The translations under genes and the position numbers were made by a program. From Thalassospira alkalitolerans (GTDB lineage Bacteria > Pseudomonadota > Alphaproteobacteria > Rhodospirillales > Thalassospiraceae): a stretch of DNA of 64,000 bases. Shown piece after piece: positions 8,789 to 17,849 of the stretch. The notes under the pieces are model-generated. The model had not been told where the DNA came from and did not search any database. It saw nothing but the letters and a program-made list of their open reading frames with translations. Where the stretch lies: NCBI RefSeq assembly GCF_002115745.1, contig NZ_JFKB01000008.1, forward strand, positions 186,001-250,000, written 5' to 3'. Within the stretch, counting starts at the first letter, position 1. Each line of letters begins with the position of its first letter.

Positions 8789-9175
8789 ATGCTTGCGATC
8801 CCCGTAACCGTTTGCCTGACCGGCGTTTTTGCCCTGATGCTGATCGTGCTGAGCCTGAATGTATCTTTCCGCCGCCGCGATCTTCAGGTTGCGCTGGGCG
8901 ATGCCAATGATCCGGCGTTGCGTCGGCGCATGCGGGCACATGGCAATTTCATCGAAAATGCCCCGTTTTGCATTCTGGTGGTGCTGGGTCTGGAAGCCGT
9001 CCTTGCAAATTCAACCTGGATCTGGCCGGTTGCCGCTGCCTTTGTTATTGCCCGCGTTTTACACGCCATCGGCACCCTAAAAGGATCAGGCCCCGCCCTT
9101 ATTGCCCCGGCAATGGTCATTCAACATGGCGTAATGGCCTGTGCCGCGATCTGGTTGCTGATCCAAAGCATTTAG
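8789..9175 (+). CDS. MAPEG-family membrane protein
   Basis: A 128-residue integral membrane protein with four hydrophobic helices. The sequence RRRMRAHGNFIENAPFCILVV carries the MAPEG signature (R-x-H-x-N-x-x-E), and HAIG follows in the third segment. Eukaryotic relatives are microsomal glutathione transferases; bacterial ones are mostly uncharacterised. The start at 8789 is preferred because AGGA lies about 9 bases upstream; an ATG at 8771 has no such site. Monocistronic. Confidence 0.88.
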   Translation: MLAIPVTVCLTGVFALMLIVLSLNVSFRRRDLQVALGDANDPALRRRMRAHGNFIENAPFCILVVLGLEAVLANSTWIWPVAAAFVIARVLHAIGTLKGSGPALIAPAMVIQHGVMACAAIWLLIQSI

Positions 9176-9355
9176 TCAAAGCTCACTAAAATGTGATACA
9201 AAAGAGTAGGTTAACCACCAAAAGGATAGGTAAAAACACTATACTCCCCATATAGGGATAGGATAGGTTTCAAGCTAAATATACCATCCAAATGGATATA
9301 TTGGTTTGCAACCCATCAGCGAATGCTGTTGGACCGTAATAGGGAGACACCGCTG

Positions 9356-11401
9356 ATGAGTACCTTCTTTGGCAATATGCGCATTTCCCAGCGCCTATAC
9401 AGCCTCGTCGGATTTTTGGTTTTATCAATCTGCGTGCTGGGCGGGTATAGTGTCTATACGATGACCATCATCGGGCACGAACTTGAAGAAGTCACGGCCC
9501 GCGACCTGCCGCTAAATGCGCTTCTGGAACAAATTACCCAGCATCAGCTTGAACAAGCAATCCTGATGGAAAAAGCATTGCGCATAAGCGGCATAACCGC
9601 GCATGACAAGGCTGAGAGCTTTGAGTCGGTACGCCATCACTTCGAAGAAATCGCCGCCAAAACCGACACGGAAATTACCACCGCGCGCGCGATGGTTACC
9701 AAGTTCCTGTCTGGCGACCTGTCCGACAAAGCCCGCCAGGAATTCAAAGTTGTCTCCGCGGCTCTGGATCGCATCGAAAAAGAGCATCAAAGCTATGAAA
9801 CGCATGTTGCCGACATTTTCCAAGGCATCGACGACGGCAAGATCGAAAGCCAGTCTTTGATCGACACCGTCATCCTGACAGAAGCCGAACAAAAGAGTCT
9901 CGACACCGAAATTGCCGAACTTCTGCACCAAATCTCCGCCTTTACCCGGACCTCAATGGCAAGCGCCCTTGCCGACGAAAAAGACGGAAAAATCACGATT
10001 GCGGTTCTATCGAGCCTTGCAACACTTCTAAGCATCCTGATGTCGATTTATCTGGGGCGCAGCATCACAGTACCGATGAAGAACCTGACCAGCGCATTGG
10101 GTGAACTGGCCAATGGCAAGCTTGATACCCCGGTCCCTGTCAGTCGCTTTAACGATGAAGTTGCCGATATTTCCGATGCGATGAAAGTCTTCCAGGAAAA
10201 CATGATCCGCGCCCGCGAACTCGAAGACGCGCAAAAACGGATCGAGGAAAAACAAATACAGCGCCAATCCGAACGCAATCACCTTCTGGGCGTATTCGGG
10301 TCATCCATCGGCGCCGTATTCGATAAAATTCTGTCAAGCTCCGAAGAAATGGTCGCCCGCGCCAAATCGCTCGACACCAATTCTGCCGATACTAACAGTC
10401 TGGCGACCTCGGTCGCGACCGAAGCCGAAGAATCATCGGGCAATGCGCAGGCCCTCAGTGCCGCAACCGAGCAAATGGTCGCGGCGATTGGCGAAATCTC
10501 GTCACAGGTCACGCAATTTTCAAATATTGCCAAAGACGCTGTCGGTTATTCTGAAACCTCGCAATCGGAAATGCGCAGCCTGCAAGCCGTTGCCTCAGAA
10601 ATCGGCCAGGTCGTTCAATTGATCACCAAGATCGCCGAACAAACCAACCTTTTGGCCCTGAATGCCACAATCGAAGCCGCCCGCGCCGGTGATGCCGGCA
10701 AAGGTTTTGCGGTTGTTGCGGGTGAAGTCAAATCGCTGGCCAATCAAACCGCCAAAGCAACCGAAGAAATTTCCGCCCGCGTTAGCCGCATTCAGCAGGT
10801 ATCGCAAAGCTCGGCTGATGCAATTTCCAATGTGGCCGAAATCGTCGACAGCATCGACCAGTATGTCACGACCATCATGGGCGCAATCGAAGAACAAAAC
10901 GCAACGACACAGGAAATTTCCCGCAGCGTCGATTTTGTTTCTGAAAGTGCTCATCGCGTCGCCAATAACGTTACCGGCATTAGCGGCCGCGCCGAAGATG
11001 CCCAAAGCAATGCGGAACAAGTTCACGACGTTGCAAATACCACCGCGCATGAAGCTGCCCTGCTTGGGCGCGAGGTCGGCATTTTCCTTGCTGCCATGCA
11101 AAACAACGATGTCGATGATGACACCTTTGAAAAACATCCGGTATCCATCCCCGCCCGCATGTCAAACGACGGCGACGACTGGCAGGGGCAGACGACCGAA
11201 ATTTCCTGTGCTCACCTTATCGTTCGCCCGGCGCTTTCAACAACTCCGGGCGAGATCGTTAATCTTCATCTGCAAAGCATTCCCGACGTCCTGCAAGCAC
11301 GTCTTGCCCGTCACGATGGCGATTGCAGTGTTCTTCAATTGCCACTTGATCACGAACATCTGGAAAAAATGCGCCAGACCGTTCGCAAACTGGTTGCCTG
11401 A
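9356..11401 (+). CDS. Methyl-accepting chemotaxis protein with PilZ-like C-terminus
   Basis: Chemoreceptor of 681 residues. A first membrane helix (about residues 15-37, [15 protein letters not shown]), a helical periplasmic sensor of about 170 residues, a second helix ([20 protein letters not shown]), a HAMP linker and the cytoplasmic signalling hairpin, whose tip reads [20 protein letters not shown]. This is the CheA/CheW-binding core. After the methylation helices comes an extra tail of about 90 residues (from [16 protein letters not shown]) with strands and spacing like a degenerate PilZ domain. ATG at 9356 follows GGGAGA; the frame could begin at 9323 but without a ribosome site. The ligand is unknown. 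Confidence 0.92.
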   Translation: MSTFFGNMRISQRLYSLVGFLVLSICVLGGYSVYTMTIIGHELEEVTARDLPLNALLEQITQHQLEQAILMEKALRISGITAHDKAESFESVRHHFEEIAAKTDTEITTARAMVTKFLSGDLSDKARQEFKVVSAALDRIEKEHQSYETHVADIFQGIDDGKIESQSLIDTVILTEAEQKSLDTEIAELLHQISAFTRTSMASALADEKDGKITIAVLSSLATLLSILMSIYLGRSITVPMKNLTSALGELANGKLDTPVPVSRFNDEVADISDAMKVFQENMIRARELEDAQKRIEEKQIQRQSERNHLLGVFGSSIGAVFDKILSSSEEMVARAKSLDTNSADTNSLATSVATEAEESSGNAQALSAATEQMVAAIGEISSQVTQFSNIAKDAVGYSETSQSEMRSLQAVASEIGQVVQLITKIAEQTNLLALNATIEAARAGDAGKGFAVVAGEVKSLANQTAKATEEISARVSRIQQVSQSSADAISNVAEIVDSIDQYVTTIMGAIEEQNATTQEISRSVDFVSESAHRVANNVTGISGRAEDAQSNAEQVHDVANTTAHEAALLGREVGIFLAAMQNNDVDDDTFEKHPVSIPARMSNDGDDWQGQTTEISCAHLIVRPALSTTPGEIVNLHLQSIPDVLQARLARHDGDCSVLQLPLDHEHLEKMRQTVRKLVA

Positions 11402-11541
11402 TACGCCTTGAATTTTCTTCCCATCCCAGCTGTCGCAAACAGCAAACTCGGCGCGATGTTCCTTGTGGATGTCGCGCCTTTTTTCTTTCAATGCAAATTC
11501 GTGCTAGGATTTGGCGATGTCATTTTCCGCCAGGAACCCCG

Positions 11542-12012
11542 ATGCAACAAACGCCGTCAATTATCGATCCGGCTCCCCCAAAGCCTGCCCCTTCACAGCC
11601 GCCTGAATTACCGGCTGAACTGGCGGCTAAATTCGCGGGTTATCCATCAAACGCATATGCGGCATTAATGCAAATCCGGGGCTGGATCTTCGATCTGGCG
11701 GCGGATCATCCGGCAATCGGGGAAATCACCGAAACCCTGAAATGGGGCGAACCATCCTGGTTGACCAAACCCAAGGTCGGAACAACCATCCGGGCCGATT
11801 GGAAACCAAAGGCCCCCGATCAGGTTGCGATCTATTTTAACTGCAAAACCGATCTGATTGACCGCGCGCGCAGCCATTTTGGCGATATATTGGAATGCGA
11901 CGGCAACCGGGCAATCATCATCGCCCTTGATCGCCCCCTGCCAAAGGCCCCGATCCAGATCTGCCTTGGCTGGGCGCTTTCTTATCATCAAGACAAAAAA
12001 GCCCCCCGCTGA
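11542..12012 (+). CDS. DUF1801 domain protein
   Basis: A 156-residue cytosolic protein. After a proline-rich start it shows AYAALMQIRGWIFDLA, LKWGEPSWLT and IRADWKPKAPDQVAIYFNCK, the pattern of the DUF1801/YdhG-like fold, for which no enzymatic role is established. The start at 11542 follows AGGAA; the longer frame from 11491 lacks one. Its stop codon abuts the stop codon of the convergent ohrR gene with no spacer. Confidence 0.8.
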   Translation: MQQTPSIIDPAPPKPAPSQPPELPAELAAKFAGYPSNAYAALMQIRGWIFDLAADHPAIGEITETLKWGEPSWLTKPKVGTTIRADWKPKAPDQVAIYFNCKTDLIDRARSHFGDILECDGNRAIIIALDRPLPKAPIQICLGWALSYHQDKKAPR

Positions 12013-12468
12013 TCACTTGACCGGCACACTGGCTTCCAACTGGTTTCGCATGGTTTCAAGATCGTTGATCATGCGTTTGGCGGTTGTTTCATCAAGGCCG
12101 CTGGCCTCAAACACACAGGGCGGCACTTCCTTTGCCTTTTCGCGCAATGCCCATCCGGCCTCGGTCAGGGTGATCCGCACCGAACGCTCATCGCGCGGAT
12201 CACGTGTCCGCACGACCATCCCTGCGGCCTCCAGCCGTTTAAGCAACGGCGTCAGCGTGCTTGATTCCAAAAACAGCTTTTCACCGATACTGCGCACCGG
12301 CTGATCGTCTTTCTGCCACAGGGTCACCATCACCAGATATTGCGGATAGGTCAGACCAAGCGCGTCAAGCAACGGCTTATAAACACGGTTAAAGGCATGA
12401 CTTGCCGAATAGATCGAAAAGCACAGGAAGTTTTCCAGCTTTAGGTAATCATTGTCCTGATCGCTCAT
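12013..12468 (-). CDS. ohrR: MarR/OhrR-family organic-peroxide regulator
   Basis: A 151-residue winged-helix repressor. Near the N-terminus FLCFSIYSASHAFNRVYKPL places a cysteine at residue 16, the position of the redox-sensing Cys of OhrR (Cys15 in Bacillus, Cys22 in Xanthomonas). The DNA-binding part includes LFLESSTLTPLLKRLEAAGM and the wing RTRDPRDERSVRITLT. ATG at 12468 is preceded by AAGGAG; upstream in-frame codons have no ribosome site. It is divergent from an esterase gene and ohr, with two matching palindromes in the gap, so it should repress that operon and itself until oxidised by organic hydroperoxides. Confidence 0.9.
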   Translation of the reverse strand: MSDQDNDYLKLENFLCFSIYSASHAFNRVYKPLLDALGLTYPQYLVMVTLWQKDDQPVRSIGEKLFLESSTLTPLLKRLEAAGMVVRTRDPRDERSVRITLTEAGWALREKAKEVPPCVFEASGLDETTAKRMINDLETMRNQLEASVPVK

Positions 12469-12653
12469 CGCGGCATTCTCCTTAATATCTTTTGCATCTG
12501 TCCCATGCGAACCGGGCTTTCGGCGCAGCCATCCACCCTTCCCCATCGGGTCACCGGTTCTCTGCACCGGATCAAACCAACGGTCAGGCATTGGTTGGGG
12601 CAATGAATTAGGCAACAAGCCAGATAGATGAATTCTTCGCAAACCAACATTTT

Positions 12654-12671
12654 TATATCGTGCGCGATATA
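12654..12671. promoter_or_regulatory. OhrR-type operator A
   Basis: TATATCGTGCGCGATATA is an 18-bp inverted repeat with one mismatched pair. It shares TATATCGTGC with the second site 58 bp away, in the gap between ohrR and its divergent targets. Confidence 0.75.
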
Positions 12672-12711
12672 ATTACAAGCGACTTAATTGCATGGCTCGC
12701 ATTCTCAATTT

Positions 12712-12729
12712 TATATCGTGCACGATACA
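12712..12729. promoter_or_regulatory. OhrR-type operator B
   Basis: TATATCGTGCACGATACA is an 18-bp near-perfect inverted repeat. It ends 71 bases before the esterase start and so lies in the promoter zone of the esterase-ohr unit. Nearly the same half-sites occur at 12654-12671. Confidence 0.75.
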
Positions 12730-12800
12730 ATCGTGTGGTACTTAAAATCATCAACCAAACAACGCCGCATCGCGGCACGGATGCTTAAAGGATCAAAATC

Positions 12801-13832
12801 ATGAACACATTGAAAACGACGATTGCTTCTGCGGCGTTTGCATTGGCCGCCACCCTGACCGGTACCACCGCGCTGGCAAACCCGGTTCTTGAAAACACCA
12901 CCCGGAACTTCATCGATGCATTGGCCGCATCCGGTGGCCCGGCTATTTATACCCTGACCCCGGCACAGGCCCGTGATGTTCTGGCCGGTGCGCAATCTGG
13001 CAACATCGCCAAACCGGCTGTTGATATCACTGATACCGTCTTCCCGGTGGGGCCGACCGGCGAAACCCGGGTGCGCATCATCCGCCCGGCGGGCAATCAA
13101 GACCGCCTGCCGGTGATCGTTTATTTCCACGGTGCAGGCTGGGTCATGGGCGATACGGGAACCCATGATCGACTGATCCGCGAACTGGCAACACGCGCCA
13201 ATGCCGCCCTTGTTTTTGTCGATTATGAACGATCCCCCGAAGCAAAATATCCGATCGCCATCGAACAGGATTACGCAGTGACCAAATACGTTGCCGATCA
13301 CGGCGAACAGCTTAACGTCGATCCGACCCGTCTGGCGATTGCCGGGGATAGTGTGGGCGGTAATATGACGGCGGTGGTTTCACTTCTGGCACAGGAACGC
13401 GGCGGCCCGGCAATTGCGACACAGGTTCTGTTTTACCCGGTGACGGATGCCGATTTTGATAATGGCTCCTATACCGAATTCGCCACGGGCCCATGGTTGA
13501 CCAAGGAAGCCATGAAATGGTTCTGGGACCAGTATCTTCCCCAAGGCATTGATCGGACCGATCCCAAAATCACCCCGATCCATGCCAGTCCCGAACAGCT
13601 TGCCGGTCAGGCTCCGGCACTCGTCATCACCGATGAAAACGACGTCCTGCGTGACGAGGGCGAAGCCTATGCCCGCAAACTTTCACAGGCTGGCGTGAAT
13701 GTCACAACCGCCCGCTATAACGGCACGATCCATGATTTTGTCATGCTTAATGCGCTGGCCGACACCCCGGCCGCCAAAGGTGCCATTGCCCAGGCGGGCC
13801 AATATCTGAAAACCGCCTTTTACGGCGAATAA
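12801..13832 (+). CDS. Secreted alpha/beta hydrolase (HSL-type esterase)
   Basis: Esterase/lipase of 343 residues with a signal peptide ending near ALA-NPV, so it acts in the periplasm or outside. The oxyanion-hole motif is YFHGAGWVMGD, the nucleophile elbow AIAGDSVGGNM (GDSxGG, catalytic Ser), the acid lies in VITDENDVLRDEG and the His in NGTIHDFVMLN: a complete hormone-sensitive-lipase family triad. It lies downstream of OhrR-type operators and 127 bases upstream of ohr. Such hydrolases are common ohrR-linked genes and are thought to act on oxidised lipids or peroxide by-products (inference). Confidence 0.88.
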   Translation: MNTLKTTIASAAFALAATLTGTTALANPVLENTTRNFIDALAASGGPAIYTLTPAQARDVLAGAQSGNIAKPAVDITDTVFPVGPTGETRVRIIRPAGNQDRLPVIVYFHGAGWVMGDTGTHDRLIRELATRANAALVFVDYERSPEAKYPIAIEQDYAVTKYVADHGEQLNVDPTRLAIAGDSVGGNMTAVVSLLAQERGGPAIATQVLFYPVTDADFDNGSYTEFATGPWLTKEAMKWFWDQYLPQGIDRTDPKITPIHASPEQLAGQAPALVITDENDVLRDEGEAYARKLSQAGVNVTTARYNGTIHDFVMLNALADTPAAKGAIAQAGQYLKTAFYGE

Positions 13833-13959
13833 CGATCACAACTTTTCGGGGGCGCGGTTGCGCCCCCGCCCCCCCGGCGACATATCAATCAGGGCAAGCC
13901 CCTCACCGTCGGGTTCTCAAAACTACCGAACCATCACGTTCAAACAAAGGATGAAAACC

Positions 13960-14385
13960 ATGTCTGTAGATGTAAAATACCGCGCAACAGCAAGTGCAAC
14001 CGGCGGCCGTGACGGACGCGCAACAACCGAAGACGGCAGCCTCGATGTCAAACTGACCACGCCCAAGGAACTTGGCGGGGCTGGCGGCGAGGGCAACAAC
14101 CCCGAACAGCTTTTCGCCATGGGCTATTCCGCCTGCTTCATCGGTGCGATGAAATTCGTCTCCTCCCAGGGTGGTCCGAAAATCCCGGCGGATGTCTCGG
14201 TCAAGGCGGTTGTCGGCATCGGCCCGCGCTCCGAAGGCGGCTTTGGTATTGCGGTTGACCTGCATGTCTCGCTTCCGGGCCTTGATAAGGCAGAGGCCGA
14301 AAAACTTGTCGAAGAAGCCCATAAAATCTGCCCGTATTCCAACGCAACACGCGGCAATGTCGATGTGACATCACACATCGCCTAA
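13960..14385 (+). CDS. ohr: Organic hydroperoxide resistance protein Ohr
   Basis: Thiol peroxidase of 141 residues in the OsmC/Ohr fold. It reduces lipid and other organic hydroperoxides using two cysteines: Cys59 in MGYSACFIGAM and Cys124 in HKICPYSNATRGN, the latter being the Ohr-specific signature. The length and Cys spacing match Ohr rather than OsmC. AAAGGA lies about 8-9 bases upstream of ATG 13960. It is controlled, by context, by the divergent OhrR, and is probably co-transcribed with the esterase gene before it; two hairpins follow. Confidence 0.95.
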   Translation: MSVDVKYRATASATGGRDGRATTEDGSLDVKLTTPKELGGAGGEGNNPEQLFAMGYSACFIGAMKFVSSQGGPKIPADVSVKAVVGIGPRSEGGFGIAVDLHVSLPGLDKAEAEKLVEEAHKICPYSNATRGNVDVTSHIA

Positions 14386-14404
14386 GCACTTCAGAAGCCC
14401 TCCC

Positions 14405-14449
14405 TTCTGAACGAACCCGACGCCCCCGTTCCGGCTCATTCGTTCAGAA
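14405..14449. repeat. 11-bp inverted repeat downstream of ohr
   Basis: TTCTGAACGAA (14405-14415) is perfectly complementary to TTCGTTCAGAA (14439-14449). It lies between the ohr stop and the terminator, and may be a first, T-less stop signal or an mRNA-stabilising stem. Confidence 0.6.
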
Positions 14450-14452
14450 ACC

Positions 14453-14497
14453 AAGCCCGGTGCGTTTTCCCCTGGACGCTACCGGGCTTTTATTTTG
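14453..14497 (+). terminator. Rho-independent terminator of the esterase-ohr operon
   Basis: AAGCCCGGT (14453-14461) pairs with ACCGGGCTT (14481-14489), followed by a T-rich run. Right position and polarity to end ohr transcription. Confidence 0.85.
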
Positions 14498-14686
14498 CCC
14501 GCATACCGATTTAATACCGCTATATCCGAAAAAATATAGCGGTCACAGGCTCGGATAAACGCCGGAATAAATCCCGGGATAAATACCTGCATCTTCAGGG
14601 CAATTAACAGTTGCCCGATCCGCCCAACCCTCCGATGATCCTGATCAACCAACCAGAACAAACCTAAAATCAAACAGGAAACATCC

Positions 14687-14983
14687 ATGTCCAAACAGAT
14701 TACCGTTCTTGCCATCGCCCGCGCCAAACCGGGCATGGAAGCCGAACTTGGCAAACGCCTGCTGGCAATGGTCGAACCATCGCGCACCGAAGAAGGCTGC
14801 ATCAGTTACGACATGCACCAGTCAAACGAAGATCCTGCCGTCTGGATGGCCTACGAAACATGGCGTTCGGACGAAGACCTTACACTTCATTTCGAAAAGC
14901 CCTATCTGCGCGCTTTCGCCGAAACCGCCGAAGAAGTCGTCGCCGAACCGATCAACATCCAGAAATTTTCGATCAAATCGTGA
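14687..14983 (+). CDS. ABM-family (YgiN-like) quinol monooxygenase
   Basis: A 98-residue antibiotic-biosynthesis-monooxygenase-fold protein, full length for the family. It has the ferredoxin-like pattern: ITVLAIARAKPGMEAELGK, then PSRTEEGCISYDMHQS (conserved E-x-G-C-x-x-Y), WMAYETWRSDEDLTLHF and the terminal strand. Bacterial members act as dimers on quinols or small aromatics; the substrate here is unknown. A membrane-protein gene follows immediately or overlaps. Confidence 0.88.
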   Translation: MSKQITVLAIARAKPGMEAELGKRLLAMVEPSRTEEGCISYDMHQSNEDPAVWMAYETWRSDEDLTLHFEKPYLRAFAETAEEVVAEPINIQKFSIKS

Positions 14984-15023
14984 CCATATCTCCTTTGAAA
15001 TTAAAACCGCTCAGCCCTTTCTG

Positions 15024-15476
15024 TTGCTCGGGTTCCTGCCCTTGCTGATTACGCTTTTCCTCTCCGCCTTCACATCCGCCACCATCCTGCCCGGCACATC
15101 CGAGGCGGCACTGGCTGCCTTTGTCGCGTCGGGTGATTATGCAGTTTGGTTGCTGGTGGCGGTGGCAACACTTGGTAATGTGCTGGGATCCTGTGTGAAT
15201 TGGGGGCTTGGGCTTTATATCGATCATTTTCGTGATCGCCGTTGGTTCCCGGTGTCGCCCGCGGCCCTTGATCGTGCGTCACGCTGGTTTTCGCGTTACG
15301 GGATGTGGTCGTTGTTGTTGGCGTGGTTGCCGATTATCGGTGACCCACTGACCCTTTTTGCCGGGGTCATGCGGATACGTTTCCTGCCCTTTATCATTCT
15401 TGTGACCCTGGGCAAGGCCGCACGTTACGTCATGATTGCGGGTGGAACCGGCTGGATCGCAAGCCTGTGGGGATAG
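15024..15476 (+). CDS. YqaA/DedA-like (VTT domain) membrane protein, start uncertain
   Basis: About 150 residues with four or five hydrophobic helices. TSATILPGTSEAALA, LVAVATLGNVLGSCVNWGLG, RRWFPVSPAALDRASRWFSRYG and WLPIIGDPLTLFAGVMR are the hallmarks of the YqaA branch of the DedA/VTT family (GNxxG, half-helix with PxxGD). No ATG with a ribosome site exists in frame. A TTG at 15024 gives a protein of normal length; the frame stays open further upstream within the monooxygenase gene, and a GTG overlapping that gene's stop is one frame off. A true non-ATG start or an N-terminal frameshift are both possible. Homologues are linked to lipid scrambling or flipping; the role here is inferred. Confidence 0.75.
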   Translation: MLGFLPLLITLFLSAFTSATILPGTSEAALAAFVASGDYAVWLLVAVATLGNVLGSCVNWGLGLYIDHFRDRRWFPVSPAALDRASRWFSRYGMWSLLLAWLPIIGDPLTLFAGVMRIRFLPFIILVTLGKAARYVMIAGGTGWIASLWG

Positions 15477-15679
15477 AGTCCCTAAAATTCCCATGAAACA
15501 AAAATACAATAAAAAATCAAAACTCGTGAATTATCGAAAAAACAATACCCATCACATATAAATAAAAACATAAGTATGTTGATAGTATTTCCACCGCGTG
15601 TGCTTATAAAAGACTCACTAATCAAAATAATAACGCGTGAATATTTTTCCGAATTTCACGATATTAATGGGAGTTTATT

Positions 15680-16048
15680 ATGAACATGGAAATTCCAGTC
15701 TGGACGAAACCCGCAATTTGGGGCGGCATTATCGGTGCTATCGCGATCACCGTCGTCGGTTTCAGCGCGGATATGATTGTCACCAGCAGCACAGCGACCG
15801 AAATGGCCAATAGCCAGAGTAAGGAAGCAATGATTACCGCCCTTACCCCGATCTGTGTTGCACAGTTCAAGACCCTGACACCGACAAACCAAACAATGCA
15901 GTTGGCTGCGCTTAAGCAGGAAAGCTCGTACAAACGTGATGATTTCGTCATCGCGCAGGGCTGGGCCACCATGCCGGGCAACGCAGAACCAAGCAATGAA
16001 ATTGGCAATGCTTGTGCCGCTCAGTTGATGAAACTGACGGAAAGCTAA
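15680..16048 (+). CDS. Small membrane-anchored protein of unknown function
   Basis: A 122-residue protein with one N-terminal membrane helix (about residues 12-32, AIWGGIIGAIAITVVGFSA) and a soluble periplasmic part of about 90 residues containing two Cys (VAQF preceded by ICV, and NACAAQ), which might form a disulfide. GGGAG lies before the ATG. The upstream 200 bases are AT-rich and a terminator follows, so it is a single-gene unit. I do not recognise a named family. Confidence 0.7.
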   Translation: MNMEIPVWTKPAIWGGIIGAIAITVVGFSADMIVTSSTATEMANSQSKEAMITALTPICVAQFKTLTPTNQTMQLAALKQESSYKRDDFVIAQGWATMPGNAEPSNEIGNACAAQLMKLTES

Positions 16049-16086
16049 GCGGATCCCCTCCCCCGAGGTAAATGATCCGCCCAAAG

Positions 16087-16120
16087 CGGCATTCGGGATA
16101 ATCCCCGGATGCCGTTTTTA
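16087..16120 (+). terminator. Rho-independent terminator
   Basis: CGGCATTCGGG (16087-16097) pairs with CCCGGATGCCG (16104-16114), one G-T wobble, followed by TTTTTA. It ends the small membrane protein gene. Confidence 0.82.
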
Positions 16121-16247
16121 TATGCGTGGTCCTGATCACAACACATTACCGTCTGGCTCATCACCACAAGGGCAATTTTGTTCAATAAACATTTTGCACT
16201 TCCGGGCAAGTTGACCTCAAACAAGAAATGTTTGAGGAACCCCATCC

Positions 16248-16889
16248 ATGATGACCACCCCCACCACAATCCCCCCGGATGCTATTGTCGCAACGGTTAC
16301 CACCAGCCTTTATCTTTCCATGGCGGCCTTTGCGCTCGCTTCCTCGATCACGCCGGGGCCGGTGAATATTCTGGTACTAAGTTCCGGGGTGCATCATGGC
16401 TTTCGCCCGTCGCTTCGCCTTGTGTTTGGCGCAACGGCCGGTTTTTGCCTGCTTTTGCTGTTGATCGGGCTGGGCCTGCATCAATTGCTTGATGTCTTTC
16501 CGCAATTAACCACCGTTATTCAATGGGCCGGGGTGGCATTTTTGCTGTTTATGGCGGTGAAACTGGCGACCGCATCCGGCGAATTGGGCAAGTCAGAGAC
16601 GCACAAAGGCCCCTCGATGATCACCGGGGCCGTGATGCAATGGGTTAATCCCAAGGCCTGGCTGGCTTCCATCGCCGGGATGGGGGCCTATGCCGCCAAT
16701 GGCGCGCCCATCCTGATCTGGGAATTTACCGCACTATATTTCGTGATCTGCTTTGCCTCAATCGCGTGCTGGGCCTATGCCGGGGCGTTTTTGCGCCGTT
16801 TTTTGCACGACACCAAACGCATCCAACTGTTTAACCGCATCATGGCCGGGCTGCTGGCTGCAAGTGCCGCCTATCTTATCCTTGGATAG
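16248..16889 (+). CDS. LysE/RhtB-family amino-acid exporter
   Basis: A 213-residue inner-membrane exporter with about six helices. The family motif SSITPGPVNILVLSSGVHHGF (first loop, T-P-G-P) and MQWVNPKAWLASIAGMG (the second repeat, W-x-N-P-K) are both present. GAGG lies upstream of the start. LysE/RhtB proteins export basic or neutral amino acids and quorum-type lactones; the substrate cannot be told. Convergent with an AraC-family gene, 16 bp apart, which is a common partner for such exporters. Confidence 0.9.
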   Translation: MMTTPTTIPPDAIVATVTTSLYLSMAAFALASSITPGPVNILVLSSGVHHGFRPSLRLVFGATAGFCLLLLLIGLGLHQLLDVFPQLTTVIQWAGVAFLLFMAVKLATASGELGKSETHKGPSMITGAVMQWVNPKAWLASIAGMGAYAANGAPILIWEFTALYFVICFASIACWAYAGAFLRRFLHDTKRIQLFNRIMAGLLAASAAYLILG

Positions 16890-16905
16890 GATTGCTGCAA
16901 TATGA

Positions 16906-17754
16906 TCAGGCCGCCTGCGCCAAGGCATATTGGCGCGGTGTAACCGCCATCAGGCGTTTGAAAACGCGCTGAAAATGCGCCTGATCGGCAAAGCCGCAAT
17001 CAAACGCCACATCGACAATCCGCTCGCCACGTTTAAGCGCATGACGAGCGCGTTGTATCTTGCAATTGATCAAAAACGCATGTGGTGTCATGCCAAAGGC
17101 CTGCTTGAACGCACGAACAAGGTAGGACGGTGAAACACCCGCCGCAGAACAGATATCGGCAAGCGTGACCGCATCGGCACAATGGGCACGGATATAGGAT
17201 GCCGCCCGGCGCATCTTGCGATTATCGCCCGCCCCGACATCGGAACGCCCGCCCCGACGATCAAGCCGCCCCTGAAGCCCGGTGAAAAACGACACCATCG
17301 CCGTTTCTTTGCCAAGCGCATCGCGATCACGATCAAACAACGCATGGCCAAGCCCGGTCAGATCGCGATAAATCGCCGGATCATTGGCAATAATATCGCC
17401 AAACATCGCAAAATCACCGGCAACATCGGCACCGATTTCAACCTGAAGATCGCGCAGCCAAACCGTATCGACATAGATCATCTGATAAGACCACAAAACC
17501 CCGTCAACCGGGTTGCACGCATGGACATCTTCGGGATTGATCACCACCACCGATCCGGTTTGCACATCATGGCTGTGCCCCCGGTTCCAACAGGTACTGG
17601 CCCCGCCGGTGATCGCGCCGATGGAAAACGTATCGTGGCTGTGCTTTTCATAGCAAACCCCGCGCCCGTCGCGCACGCGCTGCGCCTCGACAAACGGCAA
17701 AGCCGCGTCGCGCCAGAAACGCTGGTTGTTGGATTTTGCCTTGGCCACCGCCAT
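16906..17754 (-). CDS. AraC-family regulator with cupin-type sensor
   Basis: A 282-residue activator. Residues 1-150 form the AraC-type ligand-binding cupin (CYEKHSHDTFSIGAITGG, GSVVVINPEDVHACNP). The C-terminal 100 residues hold two helix-turn-helix motifs: VTLADICSAAGVSPSYLVRA and IVDVAFDCGFADQAHFQRV, ending LMAVTPRQYA. Convergent with the LysE exporter gene, which it may control, and divergent from the helicase gene with 95 bases between them. Confidence 0.9.
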   Translation of the reverse strand: MAVAKAKSNNQRFWRDAALPFVEAQRVRDGRGVCYEKHSHDTFSIGAITGGASTCWNRGHSHDVQTGSVVVINPEDVHACNPVDGVLWSYQMIYVDTVWLRDLQVEIGADVAGDFAMFGDIIANDPAIYRDLTGLGHALFDRDRDALGKETAMVSFFTGLQGRLDRRGGRSDVGAGDNRKMRRAASYIRAHCADAVTLADICSAAGVSPSYLVRAFKQAFGMTPHAFLINCKIQRARHALKRGERIVDVAFDCGFADQAHFQRVFKRLMAVTPRQYALAQAA

Positions 17755-17849
17755 CCCCGCACCATCTATCAGACTGAAATCGCGAAAATCCGAAGATAGG
17801 GAAATTTCCCCTGTGGCACCAGCAAGCAGACCTGCTTATATTCCCTCAA

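Larger units (their letters stand above)
12469..12800. other. Divergent ohrR-esterase control region
   Basis: 332 bases with the two 18-bp operators at 12654-12671 and 12712-12729 and the promoters of both genes. The part from 12469 to about 12640 is the long leader of ohrR; no separate gene is seen. Confidence 0.6.
14386..14686. other. Intergenic region after ohr
   Basis: 301 bases. The first 110 hold two stem-loops; the rest, to about 14680, should hold the promoter of the monooxygenase gene. No gene seen. Confidence 0.5.

Noticed and set aside
16906-17133. Plus-strand frame beginning at 16930 as a gene
   Set aside because: It is antisense to the well-supported AraC-type gene and has no family pattern.
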